Source of the DNA: Gloeobacter violaceus PCC 7421
Lineage (GTDB): Bacteria > Cyanobacteriota > Cyanobacteriia > Gloeobacterales > Gloeobacteraceae
Direction of reading: 5' to 3'
Assembly: GCF_000011385.1 (NCBI RefSeq)
Contig: NC_005125.1
Location: 1,488,001-1,552,000 of the forward strand
Length of the DNA: 64,000 bases
Shown here: positions 8,917 to 17,436 of the stretch, piece after piece
How the letters are laid out: each line of letters opens with the position of its first letter
Numbering within the stretch: the stretch's first letter is position 1
The notes under the pieces: model-generated
What the model saw: the letters and a program-made list of their open reading frames with translations, nothing else
Database searches by the model: none
What the model was told of the DNA's origin: nothing
Position numbers and translations under genes: made by a program

Positions 8917-10482
8917 TTAGACAGCGACCGGAGCACTGAGGGCCTCGGCCAGTGCGGCTCGCCCCAGGCGGGTTTCGAGAATATCCATCACTGTGCGGCC
9001 AAAGTCGTTGGAATCGCGCCGCCAGGCTTCGAGGCAGACGCGGCCGAAGAAAGCTCCCAGCGGTTCCGGGTTCCACAGCATCTTGGAGGCCGTCCAGGGC
9101 ATCATGCTCATCGGGTCGTAGCCCGGCTTGAGGATGCGGTTGTCGAGGGCGTATTCTTCAAGGCCCGTGTGCGGTTGCAGGCCGATGAAGAAAATCGCCG
9201 GTTCGACTTTATCGCGGCCAAAAATCGCCTCCAGTTCGCGGTGAAAGGCGATCGTCTCGCGGATGGTCTGGTGGGTCTCGCCGATGACGTTAAACGAATA
9301 GTTGACCGAGACCAGATCGTTGAAGCCGCTCGTTTTGAGGTGGCGGCAGTTTTCGAGCACCGTGCGCAGGTTGTAGCCCAAGCGCATCTTGCGCACCAGC
9401 GACTGGGAGCCGGAGGTGATGCCGATTTCGAAGTAGTTCATGCCGGTCTCGACCATCAGGCGGGTGAGTTCGGGGGGCAGATTGTCGGCGCGGATGTAGG
9501 CGGCCCAGTGGATATCCTGCATACCCGAGGCTTTGATCGCCCCGAGTAGTTCGATGCAGTCGGCAATATATTTCTTGGACGGCACAAACTGGGCATCGGT
9601 GAACCAGAAATTGCGGATGCCCCGGTCGTAGAGCTGGCGCATCTCCCGGACCACCTCATGGGCCGGGTTGACGCGCACCTGCTTGCCCTCGACGACGGTG
9701 TAGATGCAGTAGATGCAGTTGTGGGGACAGCCGCGCTTGGTCTGCACACCGATATAAAAGTCCCCGTCCAGGTAGTAGTCGAACTGCGGCCAGATTTGCC
9801 CGATGTAATCGTAATTGCAGGCGGTCTTGACCATCGGGGTGGGGGGCTCGGCCACCAGACCCGGCCGCGGCCGGGTGCGGCCGACCACGTAGCAGCGCTC
9901 GGAGGCGATATCCTCGCCGCGCAGGAGTTTCTCAAAAAGCGTTTCCCCCTCGCCCACCGAGACGATCGTGCCCTGGGGAAGCTGAGAAGCGAGTTGCTCG
10001 TAGAACACCGAGATGGCGCCGCCCCCCACCACCACCCGGGCCTCGCGGTTGTGGGCGCGGGCCATGGCGTAGCCGCGGCGGATCAGGCCCAGATTGCGCC
10101 ACAGTTCGCCGTAATAATCGGTGGCCAGACGCAAACCGCCCAGGGCTCCCTGCACGCGCTCCAAAGGGTTCTCGGAATAAAAAAGCTGAAAGGCGTTCTG
10201 CAGGGGGTTGCCCGCCCGGCCGCCCACGGGCGCGTAGATCTGGATGTCGCGCCAGGAGTAGACCAGCAGGCTCGGCTTGAAGGTGATGATCTTGTCTTCG
10301 AGGGCTTTGTAAAAATCGAGCGGGGGCACCGCGCCCAGATCAAAGATCTCCTGCTCGATGGTCGGAAAAAGCTTGTGGACGTGATCGGCAAGATAGACGA
10401 CGCCGATCGGAAAAATCGGGTTGCAGGGCAGGCGCACGTAGAGAATGCGCTCGGGCCGGGCGGCGGAGGACGGTGAGGGCAT
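8917..10482 (-). CDS. B12-binding radical SAM protein (cyanobacterial family)
   Basis: A 521-residue protein with an N-terminal cobalamin-binding-like domain (residues about 10-210, starting RILYVRLPCNPIFPIG) and a radical SAM core. The core has the CxxxCxxC cluster motif in GCPHNCIYCIY near residue 255, which binds a 4Fe-4S cluster and SAM. The SAM-binding GITSGSQSLVRKMRLGYN follows. Close relatives occur across cyanobacteria, and I recall this family being annotated as linked to photosystem II high-light acclimation; substrate and reaction are unknown to me. It is on the same strand as secY-adk but 89 nt upstream. Confidence 0.85.
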   Translation of the reverse strand: MPSPSSAARPERILYVRLPCNPIFPIGVVYLADHVHKLFPTIEQEIFDLGAVPPLDFYKALEDKIITFKPSLLVYSWRDIQIYAPVGGRAGNPLQNAFQLFYSENPLERVQGALGGLRLATDYYGELWRNLGLIRRGYAMARAHNREARVVVGGGAISVFYEQLASQLPQGTIVSVGEGETLFEKLLRGEDIASERCYVVGRTRPRPGLVAEPPTPMVKTACNYDYIGQIWPQFDYYLDGDFYIGVQTKRGCPHNCIYCIYTVVEGKQVRVNPAHEVVREMRQLYDRGIRNFWFTDAQFVPSKKYIADCIELLGAIKASGMQDIHWAAYIRADNLPPELTRLMVETGMNYFEIGITSGSQSLVRKMRLGYNLRTVLENCRHLKTSGFNDLVSVNYSFNVIGETHQTIRETIAFHRELEAIFGRDKVEPAIFFIGLQPHTGLEEYALDNRILKPGYDPMSMMPWTASKMLWNPEPLGAFFGRVCLEAWRRDSNDFGRTVMDILETRLGRAALAEALSAPVAV

Positions 10483-10577
10483 CGTTTTTGCGCTTTTTTG
10501 TGAAGAACTGTCACTTTCATCTTACTTGCGGGTGCCGGGGCAGGTGATATCGTCGGGAGAGCCACCCCACCGACGCC

Positions 10578-11009
10578 ATGCAAGTCATCCTGCGCGAGAT
10601 CAACTGGACCGACCTCTGGCTGTGGCTTCTCTTTGAGGAGGCGCCGGCGGAGCGCCAGCGCCTCTACCTGGAACAGGTGCTGGATGCCTGGTACTCGCTG
10701 GGTCTGTTGGGCGGCTTCAACGCCTCACGACTGCCGCTGCACGAGGCCGCCGAGGATCTGAGCCTTTCTTACGCGACCTACGACTTGGGCGCAGAAGATG
10801 TGATGCCCGCTTTGATGCACAACATGGGCGACATCGAGTACGACGGGCGCACGGCCAAGTGCTGGTTCGATCTGGGCACCGCCGACTCGCTTTCGCTCGA
10901 TGTGCTCATCAATGCCGTGCAGACTCTAAATCAAGAGTATCTGCCCGTCGAGCGCTTGGTAATTGGCGGCTCGGGGGACGCTCCGCCCTGGGGCAACCTG
11001 GACGAGTGA
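10578..11009 (+). CDS. DUF3531 family conserved cyanobacterial protein
   Basis: A 143-residue soluble acidic protein resembling the DUF3531 family of cyanobacteria and plastids. The tryptophan-rich start (NWTDLWLWLLFEE) and the tail (LVIGGSGDAPPWGNLDE) are the recognisable parts. No membrane segment or catalytic motif is visible. It is divergent from the radical SAM gene and converges on cdsA, whose stop codon abuts its own (TGATCA at 11007-11012), leaving no room for a separate terminator. Function unknown. Confidence 0.8.
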   Translation: MQVILREINWTDLWLWLLFEEAPAERQRLYLEQVLDAWYSLGLLGGFNASRLPLHEAAEDLSLSYATYDLGAEDVMPALMHNMGDIEYDGRTAKCWFDLGTADSLSLDVLINAVQTLNQEYLPVERLVIGGSGDAPPWGNLDE

Positions 11010-11813
11010 TCAAGGCAACGGCAGGCGGCCCAGGACGATGAAATCGATGAAGTAAAAAGCGACCGGGGCGGTGAAGATGTAGCTGTCGGCGCGGTCGAGA
11101 ATGCCGCCGTGGCCGGGGATCAAGTTGCCCGCGTCCTTGAGGCCGACATCGCGCTTCATCAGCGACTCGGTCAGGTCGCCCAACAGCCCGCTCACGCCCA
11201 CGAGCAACCCAAAGACGACGCCGGTGAGGGGCCAGAGCGACCAGCCCAGCAGGGCGGCCCCGGCCAGACCGACCAGAATGCTCGCCGTCGTGCCGAAGAT
11301 TGCTCCTTCGACGGTCTTTTTGGGGCTGATGGGTGTGAGCGGTGTGCGGCCGAAAGCCTTGCCGAAGAAAAACGCGCCGATATCCGAGGCCCAGATGCAG
11401 GCAAAGGTAAGCAGCAGCAGATAGCCCAATCCATCGAGGGCTCGAAGCTGCACCAAGAAACTGGGCAAATAGCCGGTGTAGAAAAGCCCCAGAAGACTGG
11501 TGGCCATATCGGAGATCGTGGCCGGGGGCTGGCGGCGAAACAGCAGCGACACGCACACCAGCCCCCCGGCCAGCACAAAGGCACCATTGGCCAGTTGCGG
11601 ATAGAGCTGCTGAATGGCAAGCAGCGTCAGGCTCAGACCCAGGCAGAGGTTCTCGGTGGGCCGGTAGCCCTTGCGGCGGACAATCTCAAAAAACTCGATC
11701 TGCCCCAGCACCACCAGTACCGCGAGCGCCAGGGTGAAAAACCAGCCCCCGAGGTAGATGGCCAGCAGGACCACGGGGATGAGAACACTCGCGCTGAGGA
11801 TGCGGGCCGACAT
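11010..11813 (-). CDS. cdsA: Phosphatidate cytidylyltransferase
   Basis: A 267-residue polytopic membrane enzyme making CDP-diacylglycerol from phosphatidate and CTP, the branch point of phospholipid synthesis. About seven hydrophobic helices are visible. The CDP-alcohol signature is present near residues 215-242: SLMKRDVGLKDAGNLIPGHG followed by GILDRADS. The ATG start at 11813 opens with MSARILSASVLIPVVLLAIY, typical of the family. It is convergent with the DUF3531 gene and divergent from the gene at 11866. Confidence 0.95.
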   Translation of the reverse strand: MSARILSASVLIPVVLLAIYLGGWFFTLALAVLVVLGQIEFFEIVRRKGYRPTENLCLGLSLTLLAIQQLYPQLANGAFVLAGGLVCVSLLFRRQPPATISDMATSLLGLFYTGYLPSFLVQLRALDGLGYLLLLTFACIWASDIGAFFFGKAFGRTPLTPISPKKTVEGAIFGTTASILVGLAGAALLGWSLWPLTGVVFGLLVGVSGLLGDLTESLMKRDVGLKDAGNLIPGHGGILDRADSYIFTAPVAFYFIDFIVLGRLPLP

Positions 11814-11865
11814 GCAACCACTATAGGCGCGCGCACCGGCCCGACCCTACGGCGAGCGGGGGATA

Positions 11866-12315
11866 ATGCGATGGTACCGACAAAAGGTCATGGCTTTTTG
11901 GCATCGGGCGGCACTGCTGTTCGTCTACGGCACGCTCAGGCAAGGGGAGTGCAACCACGGCCTGCTGCGCGGGCGGGCGGATTGGGTGCGTGAAGCCACC
12001 TGCCGCGGGCATCTTTATTCGGTCGAGGATCACTACCCGGCGCTATCGCTTGACAAGGCCGCCCCGCCGGTGGTGGGGGAACTGTACACCCCACACCCGG
12101 CCGCCCGCGCAGCGCTGATGATCGATCTCGACCGGCTCGAAGGCATCGAAGAGCAGTACTATCGGCCAGTGGTGCTGGAGCGGCCCGACGGCACCTGGCT
12201 GGTCTATGCCGTCGGGTCGGGCCTCGAAAGTTACTGTCGCCCGGATCGGCGCATCGCCGGGGGGGACTGGTGCCGCTACCGCGCGGGGCGCGATAGGCTG
12301 GGTCCGAACGAATAG
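11866..12315 (+). CDS. Gamma-glutamylcyclotransferase-like protein
   Basis: Up to 149 residues of the AIG2/GGCT-like fold. The substrate-loop motif FVYGTLRQGECNHGLL is near residues 19-34, the conserved GxLYSVEDHYPAL region follows, and LDRLEGIEEQYYRP contains the family glutamate. Members act on gamma-glutamyl amines or glutathione-derived dipeptides; the exact substrate cannot be read here. An ATG at 11890 (MAFWHRAALLF) is an alternative start that removes eight unconserved residues. Neither start has an ideal ribosome-binding site: a G run precedes 11866 and AAAAGG lies only 2 nt from 11890. Confidence 0.85.
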   Translation: MRWYRQKVMAFWHRAALLFVYGTLRQGECNHGLLRGRADWVREATCRGHLYSVEDHYPALSLDKAAPPVVGELYTPHPAARAALMIDLDRLEGIEEQYYRPVVLERPDGTWLVYAVGSGLESYCRPDRRIAGGDWCRYRAGRDRLGPNE

Positions 12316-12324
12316 AGCAAGGCC

Positions 12325-12729
12325 GTGCGATCAAAGTTGCTTGGGGCGGCGATCTTGACACTAGCTCTAGTCTGGGGGGCGGTGGGCCTGCGGGCGGCCA
12401 CCCGCTTCGAGACGGCCGCCGCCAAAGTCTACGAGCAGATGCCGAATCTCGAGCGCGGCGAGTTGCCCGGCAAGCCCGACAGTACCCTGGTGCGCCGCTT
12501 GATGCTTTATCACGCAAGTATCCGCGGCCGTCCGGAGACCTCGCGCCTCGACTGGAAGCTGACCCTATCTGACTATCTGGGCTACAACCTCAACATCGAC
12601 CCGGCCACCTACCCCGAGTACAAAGCGGGCCAGGACACCCTCGCGCGCGACCGGGCCGCCGTCGACGCCCTCAGCCGCCGCGAGCGCAACCGCCTGGTTG
12701 ACGTGCTCGTCTTTGCCCTGCAGCGCTGA
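12325..12729 (+). CDS. Conserved cyanobacterial secreted protein of unknown function
   Basis: A 134-residue protein from a GTG start with an N-terminal signal segment (LLGAAILTLALVWGAVGLRA). The mature part is highly charged and contains RRLMLYHASIRGRP and LDWKLTLSDYLGYN, a pattern I associate with small conserved cyanobacterial hypotheticals. No enzyme motif is visible. It lies 9 nt after the cyclotransferase-like gene and its stop overlaps the next start (TGATG), so it belongs to a short operon 11866-13115 and perhaps onward to purN. Confidence 0.7.
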   Translation: MRSKLLGAAILTLALVWGAVGLRAATRFETAAAKVYEQMPNLERGELPGKPDSTLVRRLMLYHASIRGRPETSRLDWKLTLSDYLGYNLNIDPATYPEYKAGQDTLARDRAAVDALSRRERNRLVDVLVFALQR

Positions 12730-13115
12730 TGGGTTTCTGGCGAGAGACCGACAAGTGGATCGTCGCCTTTGATCCTGAGCGCGAACCCTACTGCGCGCTG
12801 GTGGGCGGCGCGGACTGGTCTTTTGAATTGACCCGGCCGGAGACGGTGCAGTTGCTCGCGGCCCTCGTCTCGCTCCTCCGGCAATGGCAGGTGAGCCTCG
12901 CGGAGTTGATGGACGGCGAGAGTGCGGAACTCGGCGTCGGGAATCTTTATGTGGAATTGAATCTATCTGGTACAGCCGCCGCCTTCGGGTTGCGGCTGCG
13001 CATGGTCGAGGGCCGGGCCGCCGAGGGAAGCTGGCCTGCTCCCATAGCCGCCCAGGTGATAGAAGCTCTGGAGCAGCTGGCGGGGGCAGGCTTGCTGTCC
13101 GGGCTCCAGCAGTAG
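12729..13115 (+). CDS. DUF1818 family cyanobacterial protein
   Basis: A 128-residue soluble protein matching the DUF1818 pattern, with WRETDKWIVAFDPEREPYCA, LVGGADWSFELT near residue 28 and the RAAEGSWP motif near residue 96. The family is restricted to cyanobacteria and plastids and its role is unknown. Its ATG overlaps the preceding stop by one base, showing coupling with the secreted protein gene at 12325. Confidence 0.82.
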   Translation: MGFWRETDKWIVAFDPEREPYCALVGGADWSFELTRPETVQLLAALVSLLRQWQVSLAELMDGESAELGVGNLYVELNLSGTAAAFGLRLRMVEGRAAEGSWPAPIAAQVIEALEQLAGAGLLSGLQQ

Positions 13116-13149
13116 ACAATGGTTCAGGACGCCTCCTGAGAGTATCGAA

Positions 13150-13836
13150 GTGACCAGCAAACGCACTGTGTCCGATAGCAAGCGGGCCTTTTTCGCCGCC
13201 TACCCGCGGCCCGTCAACTCGATCTACCGCCGGGTAATCGACGAGTTGCTGGTGGAAGTGCACTTGCTCATCACCAACCAGGACTTTCGCCACGACCCGC
13301 TGTTTGCCACGGGTCTACTGACCGCTTACCAGGCTTTGATGGAGGGCTACACGCCCGTCGAACAGCGCGATGCCATCTTGCGCGCCTTGTGCACGGCCCT
13401 CGAATTGTCCTACGAGCAGTTGCATACGGACGCCGCCCAGTGGCGGGCGATTGCCGCCGAGCTGCCTGCGCAGGAGGTGCTCGAGGTGATGGCGGGCAAG
13501 CGCGAAGCGGGCGACGGCCGGCTCAAGGCCATGGGCGACACCCTGGCCGGGATCGCCAATGCCGAACGCTTCAAGTACAGCCGGTTGTTCTCGTTGGGGC
13601 TCGCCAATATTCTGGAGCAGGCGGGCCGCGCGGCGGCGATGTCCGAAAAAGATCGCCTCGAGCGGCTCCAGCAGATCTGCACCTACCTCAAACTCGACTA
13701 CAACCGCGTCAAGCGCGATCTCGACTTTTTCCACTCGGTGCTCGAACGCATCAAGCGCTCCAAAGAAGTCGTCGACGAACTGAGCCAGACCGAGCGCCGC
13801 AAGCGCGAGGAACGGGCCGTTTCCCAGCCTGGTTGA
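13150..13836 (+). CDS. thf1: Thf1/Psb29 thylakoid-formation protein homologue
   Basis: A 228-residue, largely helical protein of the Thf1/Psb29 family, which in other cyanobacteria and chloroplasts assists FtsH-dependent photosystem II turnover and membrane biogenesis. The diagnostic N-terminus TVSDSKRAFFAAYPRPVNSI, the central LFATGLLTAYQALMEGYTP and FKYSRLFSLGLANILEQAG are all present. The C-terminal 50 residues form a charged coiled-coil-like tail (KRSKEVVDELSQTERRKREE). The start is GTG at 13150. It precedes purN by 8 nt. If the host is Gloeobacter, which lacks thylakoids, its role must be at the cytoplasmic membrane. Confidence 0.95.
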   Translation: MTSKRTVSDSKRAFFAAYPRPVNSIYRRVIDELLVEVHLLITNQDFRHDPLFATGLLTAYQALMEGYTPVEQRDAILRALCTALELSYEQLHTDAAQWRAIAAELPAQEVLEVMAGKREAGDGRLKAMGDTLAGIANAERFKYSRLFSLGLANILEQAGRAAAMSEKDRLERLQQICTYLKLDYNRVKRDLDFFHSVLERIKRSKEVVDELSQTERRKREERAVSQPG

Positions 13837-13844
13837 GGCGAGGG

Positions 13845-14486
13845 TTGCTGCGCGTCGGCATTCTGGCCTCCGGTAGCGGCACCAACTTTCAGGTGCTCGC
13901 CGATGCGGCGCGCTCGGGCCGGTTGCCAGTCGAAATCGCCGTACTCGTCTACAACAACCCCGGCGCCTACGTCGCCGATCGCGCCCGCGCCGCGGGCATC
14001 GCGGCAGTCCTACTCGACCACCGCAAATTCGTCAGCCGCGAAGTACTCGATGAGGAGATTGTCGCCACCCTCGAAGCCCACGGCGTCGAACTGGTGGTGA
14101 TGGCCGGTTGGATGCGCAAGGTGACGGAGGTGCTGATCGGCCGCTTTGCAGATCGCATCCTCAACATCCATCCGAGTTTGCTGCCTGCCTTTCGGGGCGC
14201 CAAAGCGATCGAGCAGGCCCTCGACTACGGCGTCAAAGTGGCGGGTTGCACAGTCCATATCGTGCGCCTCGAAGTCGACGCCGGTCCGATTATCCTGCAG
14301 GCGGCGGAGGCGGTGCGCGAGGACGACACCCCCGAAACCCTGGCTGTGCGCATCCACGCCCACGAATACCGGATCCTTCCCGAGGCGGTACGGCTTTTTG
14401 CCGAGGGCCGGGTGCGCGTCGAGGGCAACCGCGCCCGTATTGTTATCGATGAAGTCGAACCGACCGGTTTTGAAGAGCAACTCTAG
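13845..14486 (+). CDS. purN: Phosphoribosylglycinamide formyltransferase (GAR transformylase)
   Basis: About 213 residues catalysing the folate-dependent formylation of GAR, the third step of de novo purine synthesis. The N-terminal GILASGSGTNFQVL binds GAR. The catalytic Asn-His pair is in LNIHPSLLPAFRG and the catalytic Asp in RLEVDAGPIILQ. No ATG lies at the proper position. The likely start is TTG at 13845 with GAGG at 13835-13838. The open frame runs back to 13389, but that part lies inside thf1 in another frame and is an artefact. Confidence 0.92.
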   Translation: MLRVGILASGSGTNFQVLADAARSGRLPVEIAVLVYNNPGAYVADRARAAGIAAVLLDHRKFVSREVLDEEIVATLEAHGVELVVMAGWMRKVTEVLIGRFADRILNIHPSLLPAFRGAKAIEQALDYGVKVAGCTVHIVRLEVDAGPIILQAAEAVREDDTPETLAVRIHAHEYRILPEAVRLFAEGRVRVEGNRARIVIDEVEPTGFEEQL

Positions 14487-14682
14487 CGAAGGGCGAAAGA
14501 GATGTACGCCATTAAATCTAATTGAATAGTCAGGCCGGCAAAAGGCGTTATCTCTGACCTGTCAGACGGCAGTAATTCAGTTAGTAACCGCAGGCCTCTG
14601 ACATCGTTGCGGTGCTCTGGTATGGGGGTTGCATGTATCTCAGTTATATTAAACTCGTTTGACGTGATTCTGTAATCTGTAA

Positions 14683-15468
14683 TTAATCTTTTGTGGCCAC
14701 ACCAATGGAGCGGCTGAACCGTTGAGCGACCAGCAGCACCAGGCTCACCCCCACAACCCATAGGGTCGAAAGGGCGTTGATCTCCGGGGTGATGCTGAAG
14801 CGCACCATCGAGAAGATGCGCAAGGGCAACGTCGTCGCCCCCGGCCCGGCGGTAAACAACGCCAGCACATAATCGTCGAGCGAGAGCGTAAAAGCCAGCA
14901 GTGCCCCCGAGAGCACGCCCGGCCAGATGGCGGGCATCGTCACCCGCCAGAAAGTGGTCCATTCGCGTGCCCCCAGATCCATCGCCGCCTCTTCGAGGGT
15001 GCGGTCGTAGCCCGAGAGGCGGGCACGCACGGTGAGGGCGACAAACGGTGTACACAGCACCACATGCCCGGTCGCCACCGTGACCAGGCCCGCGGCGATC
15101 CCCAGTTGCGAGAACCAGATAAGCAGGGCAATGCCGAGCACCACCTCCGGCACGATGATTGCGATGTAGAGCAGCAGTTCCGCCGGTTGGGCAAGCCGGT
15201 AGCGCGCCAGGGCGAGGGCGAGCAGCGTACCCAGGACGGTCGCTGTGGTGGTGGCCGCCCCCGCCACCACCAGCGAATTGATCGCCGCCTCCTGGATGCG
15301 CGTATCGGCCAGCAGCACTCGGTACCAGTCGAGGGTGAAGCCCTGCCAGCGCAGGTTGAGCTTCTGGCTGTTGAAGGAAAATACCACCAACACCAAGATG
15401 GGCAGGTATAGATAACCGAAGACCGCCACGGCCCACAGCCTGAGCCACAATGCCCGCCTGCCGCTCAT
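14683..15468 (-). CDS. potC: Spermidine/putrescine-type ABC transporter permease PotC
   Basis: A 261-residue inner-membrane permease with six hydrophobic segments. The cytoplasmic EAA loop AAMDLGAREWTTFWRVTMPA contacts the ATPase. N-terminal FGYLYLPILVLVVFSFN and the overall length match PotC. Its start overlaps potB by 4 nt. The order on this strand is potA, potB, potC with no potD-type binding protein after it; about 200 nt downstream lies the convergent end of purN. Substrate could be polyamine or another small organic cation. Confidence 0.9.
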   Translation of the reverse strand: MSGRRALWLRLWAVAVFGYLYLPILVLVVFSFNSQKLNLRWQGFTLDWYRVLLADTRIQEAAINSLVVAGAATTTATVLGTLLALALARYRLAQPAELLLYIAIIVPEVVLGIALLIWFSQLGIAAGLVTVATGHVVLCTPFVALTVRARLSGYDRTLEEAAMDLGAREWTTFWRVTMPAIWPGVLSGALLAFTLSLDDYVLALFTAGPGATTLPLRIFSMVRFSITPEINALSTLWVVGVSLVLLVAQRFSRSIGVATKD

Positions 15469-16319
15469 ACGAGTGTTTCCTTCTCGGCAAAGCGGGTGTA
15501 GAGGACCAGCAGCCCGAGGGTGAGGATCACCAGCACCATGGCCGCCGCCGCTCCAAAGGGCCAGTCGCGTGCGACTAGAAACTGGTTGCGGATCAAATTG
15601 CCCACCAGCAACGTGCGTGCCCCACCCATCAAATCGGGCACGGCGAACATGCCCATCGCCGGGACAAAAACCAGGGTGCTGCCCGCCACCAGGCCCGGTA
15701 GTCCCAGGGGCAGCACGACGCGCCAGAATACCTGGAACGGTCTGGCGCCAAGATCGGCGGCGGCGGCGAGCTGCGCTTCGTCGATCTTTTCGAGGCTGGC
15801 GTAGAGCGGCAGCACCATGAAGGGCAAAAACTCGTAGACCATACCGATGAGCACCGCCCAGGGAGTGTAGAGAATTTCGATCGAACCGCGCCAGAGCCCC
15901 AATCCCGCAAGCAGCCCTTCAAGCAGTCCCCCAGAACGCAGAATTAAGATCCAGGCGTAGATGCGGATCAAAAAATTTGTCCAGAACGGTACCAGAATGG
16001 CAAACAGCGCCACCGAGCGCACCCGTTGCGGGACGCGGGCCATCCACCAAGCGAGCGGATAGCCGATGAGCAACGTGATGGCCGTTGTCGCCCCGGCAAT
16101 CGTCAGCGAATCGAGCAGGATGTTGAGATAGAGAGGATCGAACAGACGGGTGTAGTTGTCGGCGGTGAATTTGAAGACCACTTCGCCGTAGGGGCTACGG
16201 CTCAGCACACTCGTAGCGGCCACCAGGGCAAGGGGAGCCGCGAGGAAAGCCAGTAGATACATGACGGCTGGGGCGGTGAGCAGAATGCCCCGCAGGGGGG
16301 AGAAGGCAGAGGTTTTCAA
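15465..16319 (-). CDS. potB: Spermidine/putrescine-type ABC transporter permease PotB
   Basis: A 284-residue permease of the PotB type, paired with PotC. Six membrane helices are visible, beginning with [20 protein letters not shown]. The EAA loop is [20 protein letters not shown] near residue 190. The start overlaps the potA stop by 4 nt and its stop overlaps the potC start, so the transporter genes are translationally coupled. Confidence 0.9.
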   Translation of the reverse strand: MKTSAFSPLRGILLTAPAVMYLLAFLAAPLALVAATSVLSRSPYGEVVFKFTADNYTRLFDPLYLNILLDSLTIAGATTAITLLIGYPLAWWMARVPQRVRSVALFAILVPFWTNFLIRIYAWILILRSGGLLEGLLAGLGLWRGSIEILYTPWAVLIGMVYEFLPFMVLPLYASLEKIDEAQLAAAADLGARPFQVFWRVVLPLGLPGLVAGSTLVFVPAMGMFAVPDLMGGARTLLVGNLIRNQFLVARDWPFGAAAAMVLVILTLGLLVLYTRFAEKETLV

Positions 16320-17422
16320 TTCCCCTCCGCAAGCACGATCGTGTCATGACAATCAGCGCTCAAAACACACGCCGCTCCCTCCGCCAATACTTCCCGGCCA
16401 TTGCGATTGGTCAGCAACAGCCAGAAGCGCTCCCCCCCAGCCAGGAGCACCTCCTGACGGGTCAGGGCACCTTCGTAGCGGGTAGCTCCCAACGTCGCGG
16501 CGAACCGGTTCACCCCGGCACACGCCACAGCGTCCGCGCCCAACAGCACCAGCTTCTCGGGCCGAATCGCAACCGATACGCGCTCCCCCGATACCACGGC
16601 TGCGGTCGCCATTCCCCGCACCACCTGATCGATCCCCGGTACGAACACCGACACCACGCCCGCCTCGACCGATTCGACGCTCCCGGTAAGCCAGTTGGTC
16701 TCGCCCACGAACTCGGCCACGAAGCGGCTGGTCGGCCGCTCGTAAATTTCCGCAGCGGTCCCTACCTGCAAAAGCCTTCCCGCGCGCATCACCCCCACCC
16801 GATCAGACAGGCTCAAAGCCTCCTCCTGGTCGTGGGTGACAAAGATAAACGTAATTCCCGTCTGCCGCTGCAATGCCTTCAATTCCAACCGCAACTGCCG
16901 GCGCAACTGCAAATCCAGTGCACTTAAAGGTTCATCGAGCAGCAGCACCGCCGGGCGTTTGGCAAGCGCCCGGGCCAGGGCCACCCGCTGCTTCTGGCCG
17001 CCGGAAAGTTGCTGGGGTTTGCGAGCGGCCAGCTTCTCCAGGCGCACCAGGGCGAGCATCTCCTCGACGCGCAAACGCACCTCGCCGCGCCCCAACCGCT
17101 CCATCTCCAGGCCGAAGGCGACGTTCCGGTACACGTTCAGGTGCGGGAAAAGCGCGTAACTTTGAAAGACCGTGTTGACCGGCCGACGGTAGGGCGGTAC
17201 CCCCGCCATCGGCTGACCGGCAATCGCGATCGTGCCGCCATCCGGTTGCTCGAAGCCGCCGATGAGCCTGAGTACCGTGGTTTTGCCGCAGCCGCTTTCG
17301 CCCAACAGCGAAAAAAATTCGCCCGCCCGCACCGCGAGACTCACCGCGTCCACGGCGCGCAGTGGCTTGCCGCCGGGCTCACTGAAGCACTTGACGACCT
17401 GGTCCAACTCGACGACGTTCAA
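16316..17422 (-). CDS. potA: Polyamine-type ABC transporter ATPase PotA
   Basis: About 368 residues. The Walker A motif is [10 protein letters not shown], the ABC signature is [15 protein letters not shown], and Walker B is [12 protein letters not shown]. Then come the H-loop [10 protein letters not shown] and a C-terminal regulatory TOBE-like domain ([14 protein letters not shown] and IRPEKLVLL). There is no ATG at the expected N-terminus. The chosen start is TTG at 17422, which puts [11 protein letters not shown] at residues 3-13; TTG at 17434 is possible. The longer open frame to 17608 overlaps the phosphatase gene and is rejected. It starts about 15 nt after that gene, so the transporter may be read from the long upstream operon. 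Confidence 0.88.
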   Translation of the reverse strand: MNVVELDQVVKCFSEPGGKPLRAVDAVSLAVRAGEFFSLLGESGCGKTTVLRLIGGFEQPDGGTIAIAGQPMAGVPPYRRPVNTVFQSYALFPHLNVYRNVAFGLEMERLGRGEVRLRVEEMLALVRLEKLAARKPQQLSGGQKQRVALARALAKRPAVLLLDEPLSALDLQLRRQLRLELKALQRQTGITFIFVTHDQEEALSLSDRVGVMRAGRLLQVGTAAEIYERPTSRFVAEFVGETNWLTGSVESVEAGVVSVFVPGIDQVVRGMATAAVVSGERVSVAIRPEKLVLLGADAVACAGVNRFAATLGATRYEGALTRQEVLLAGGERFWLLLTNRNGREVLAEGAACVLSADCHDTIVLAEGN

Positions 17423-17436
17423 CGGCGGCAGCAAAA

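Noticed and set aside
13389-13844. N-terminal extension of purN
   Set aside because: It overlaps thf1 in another frame; PurN homology begins at 13845.
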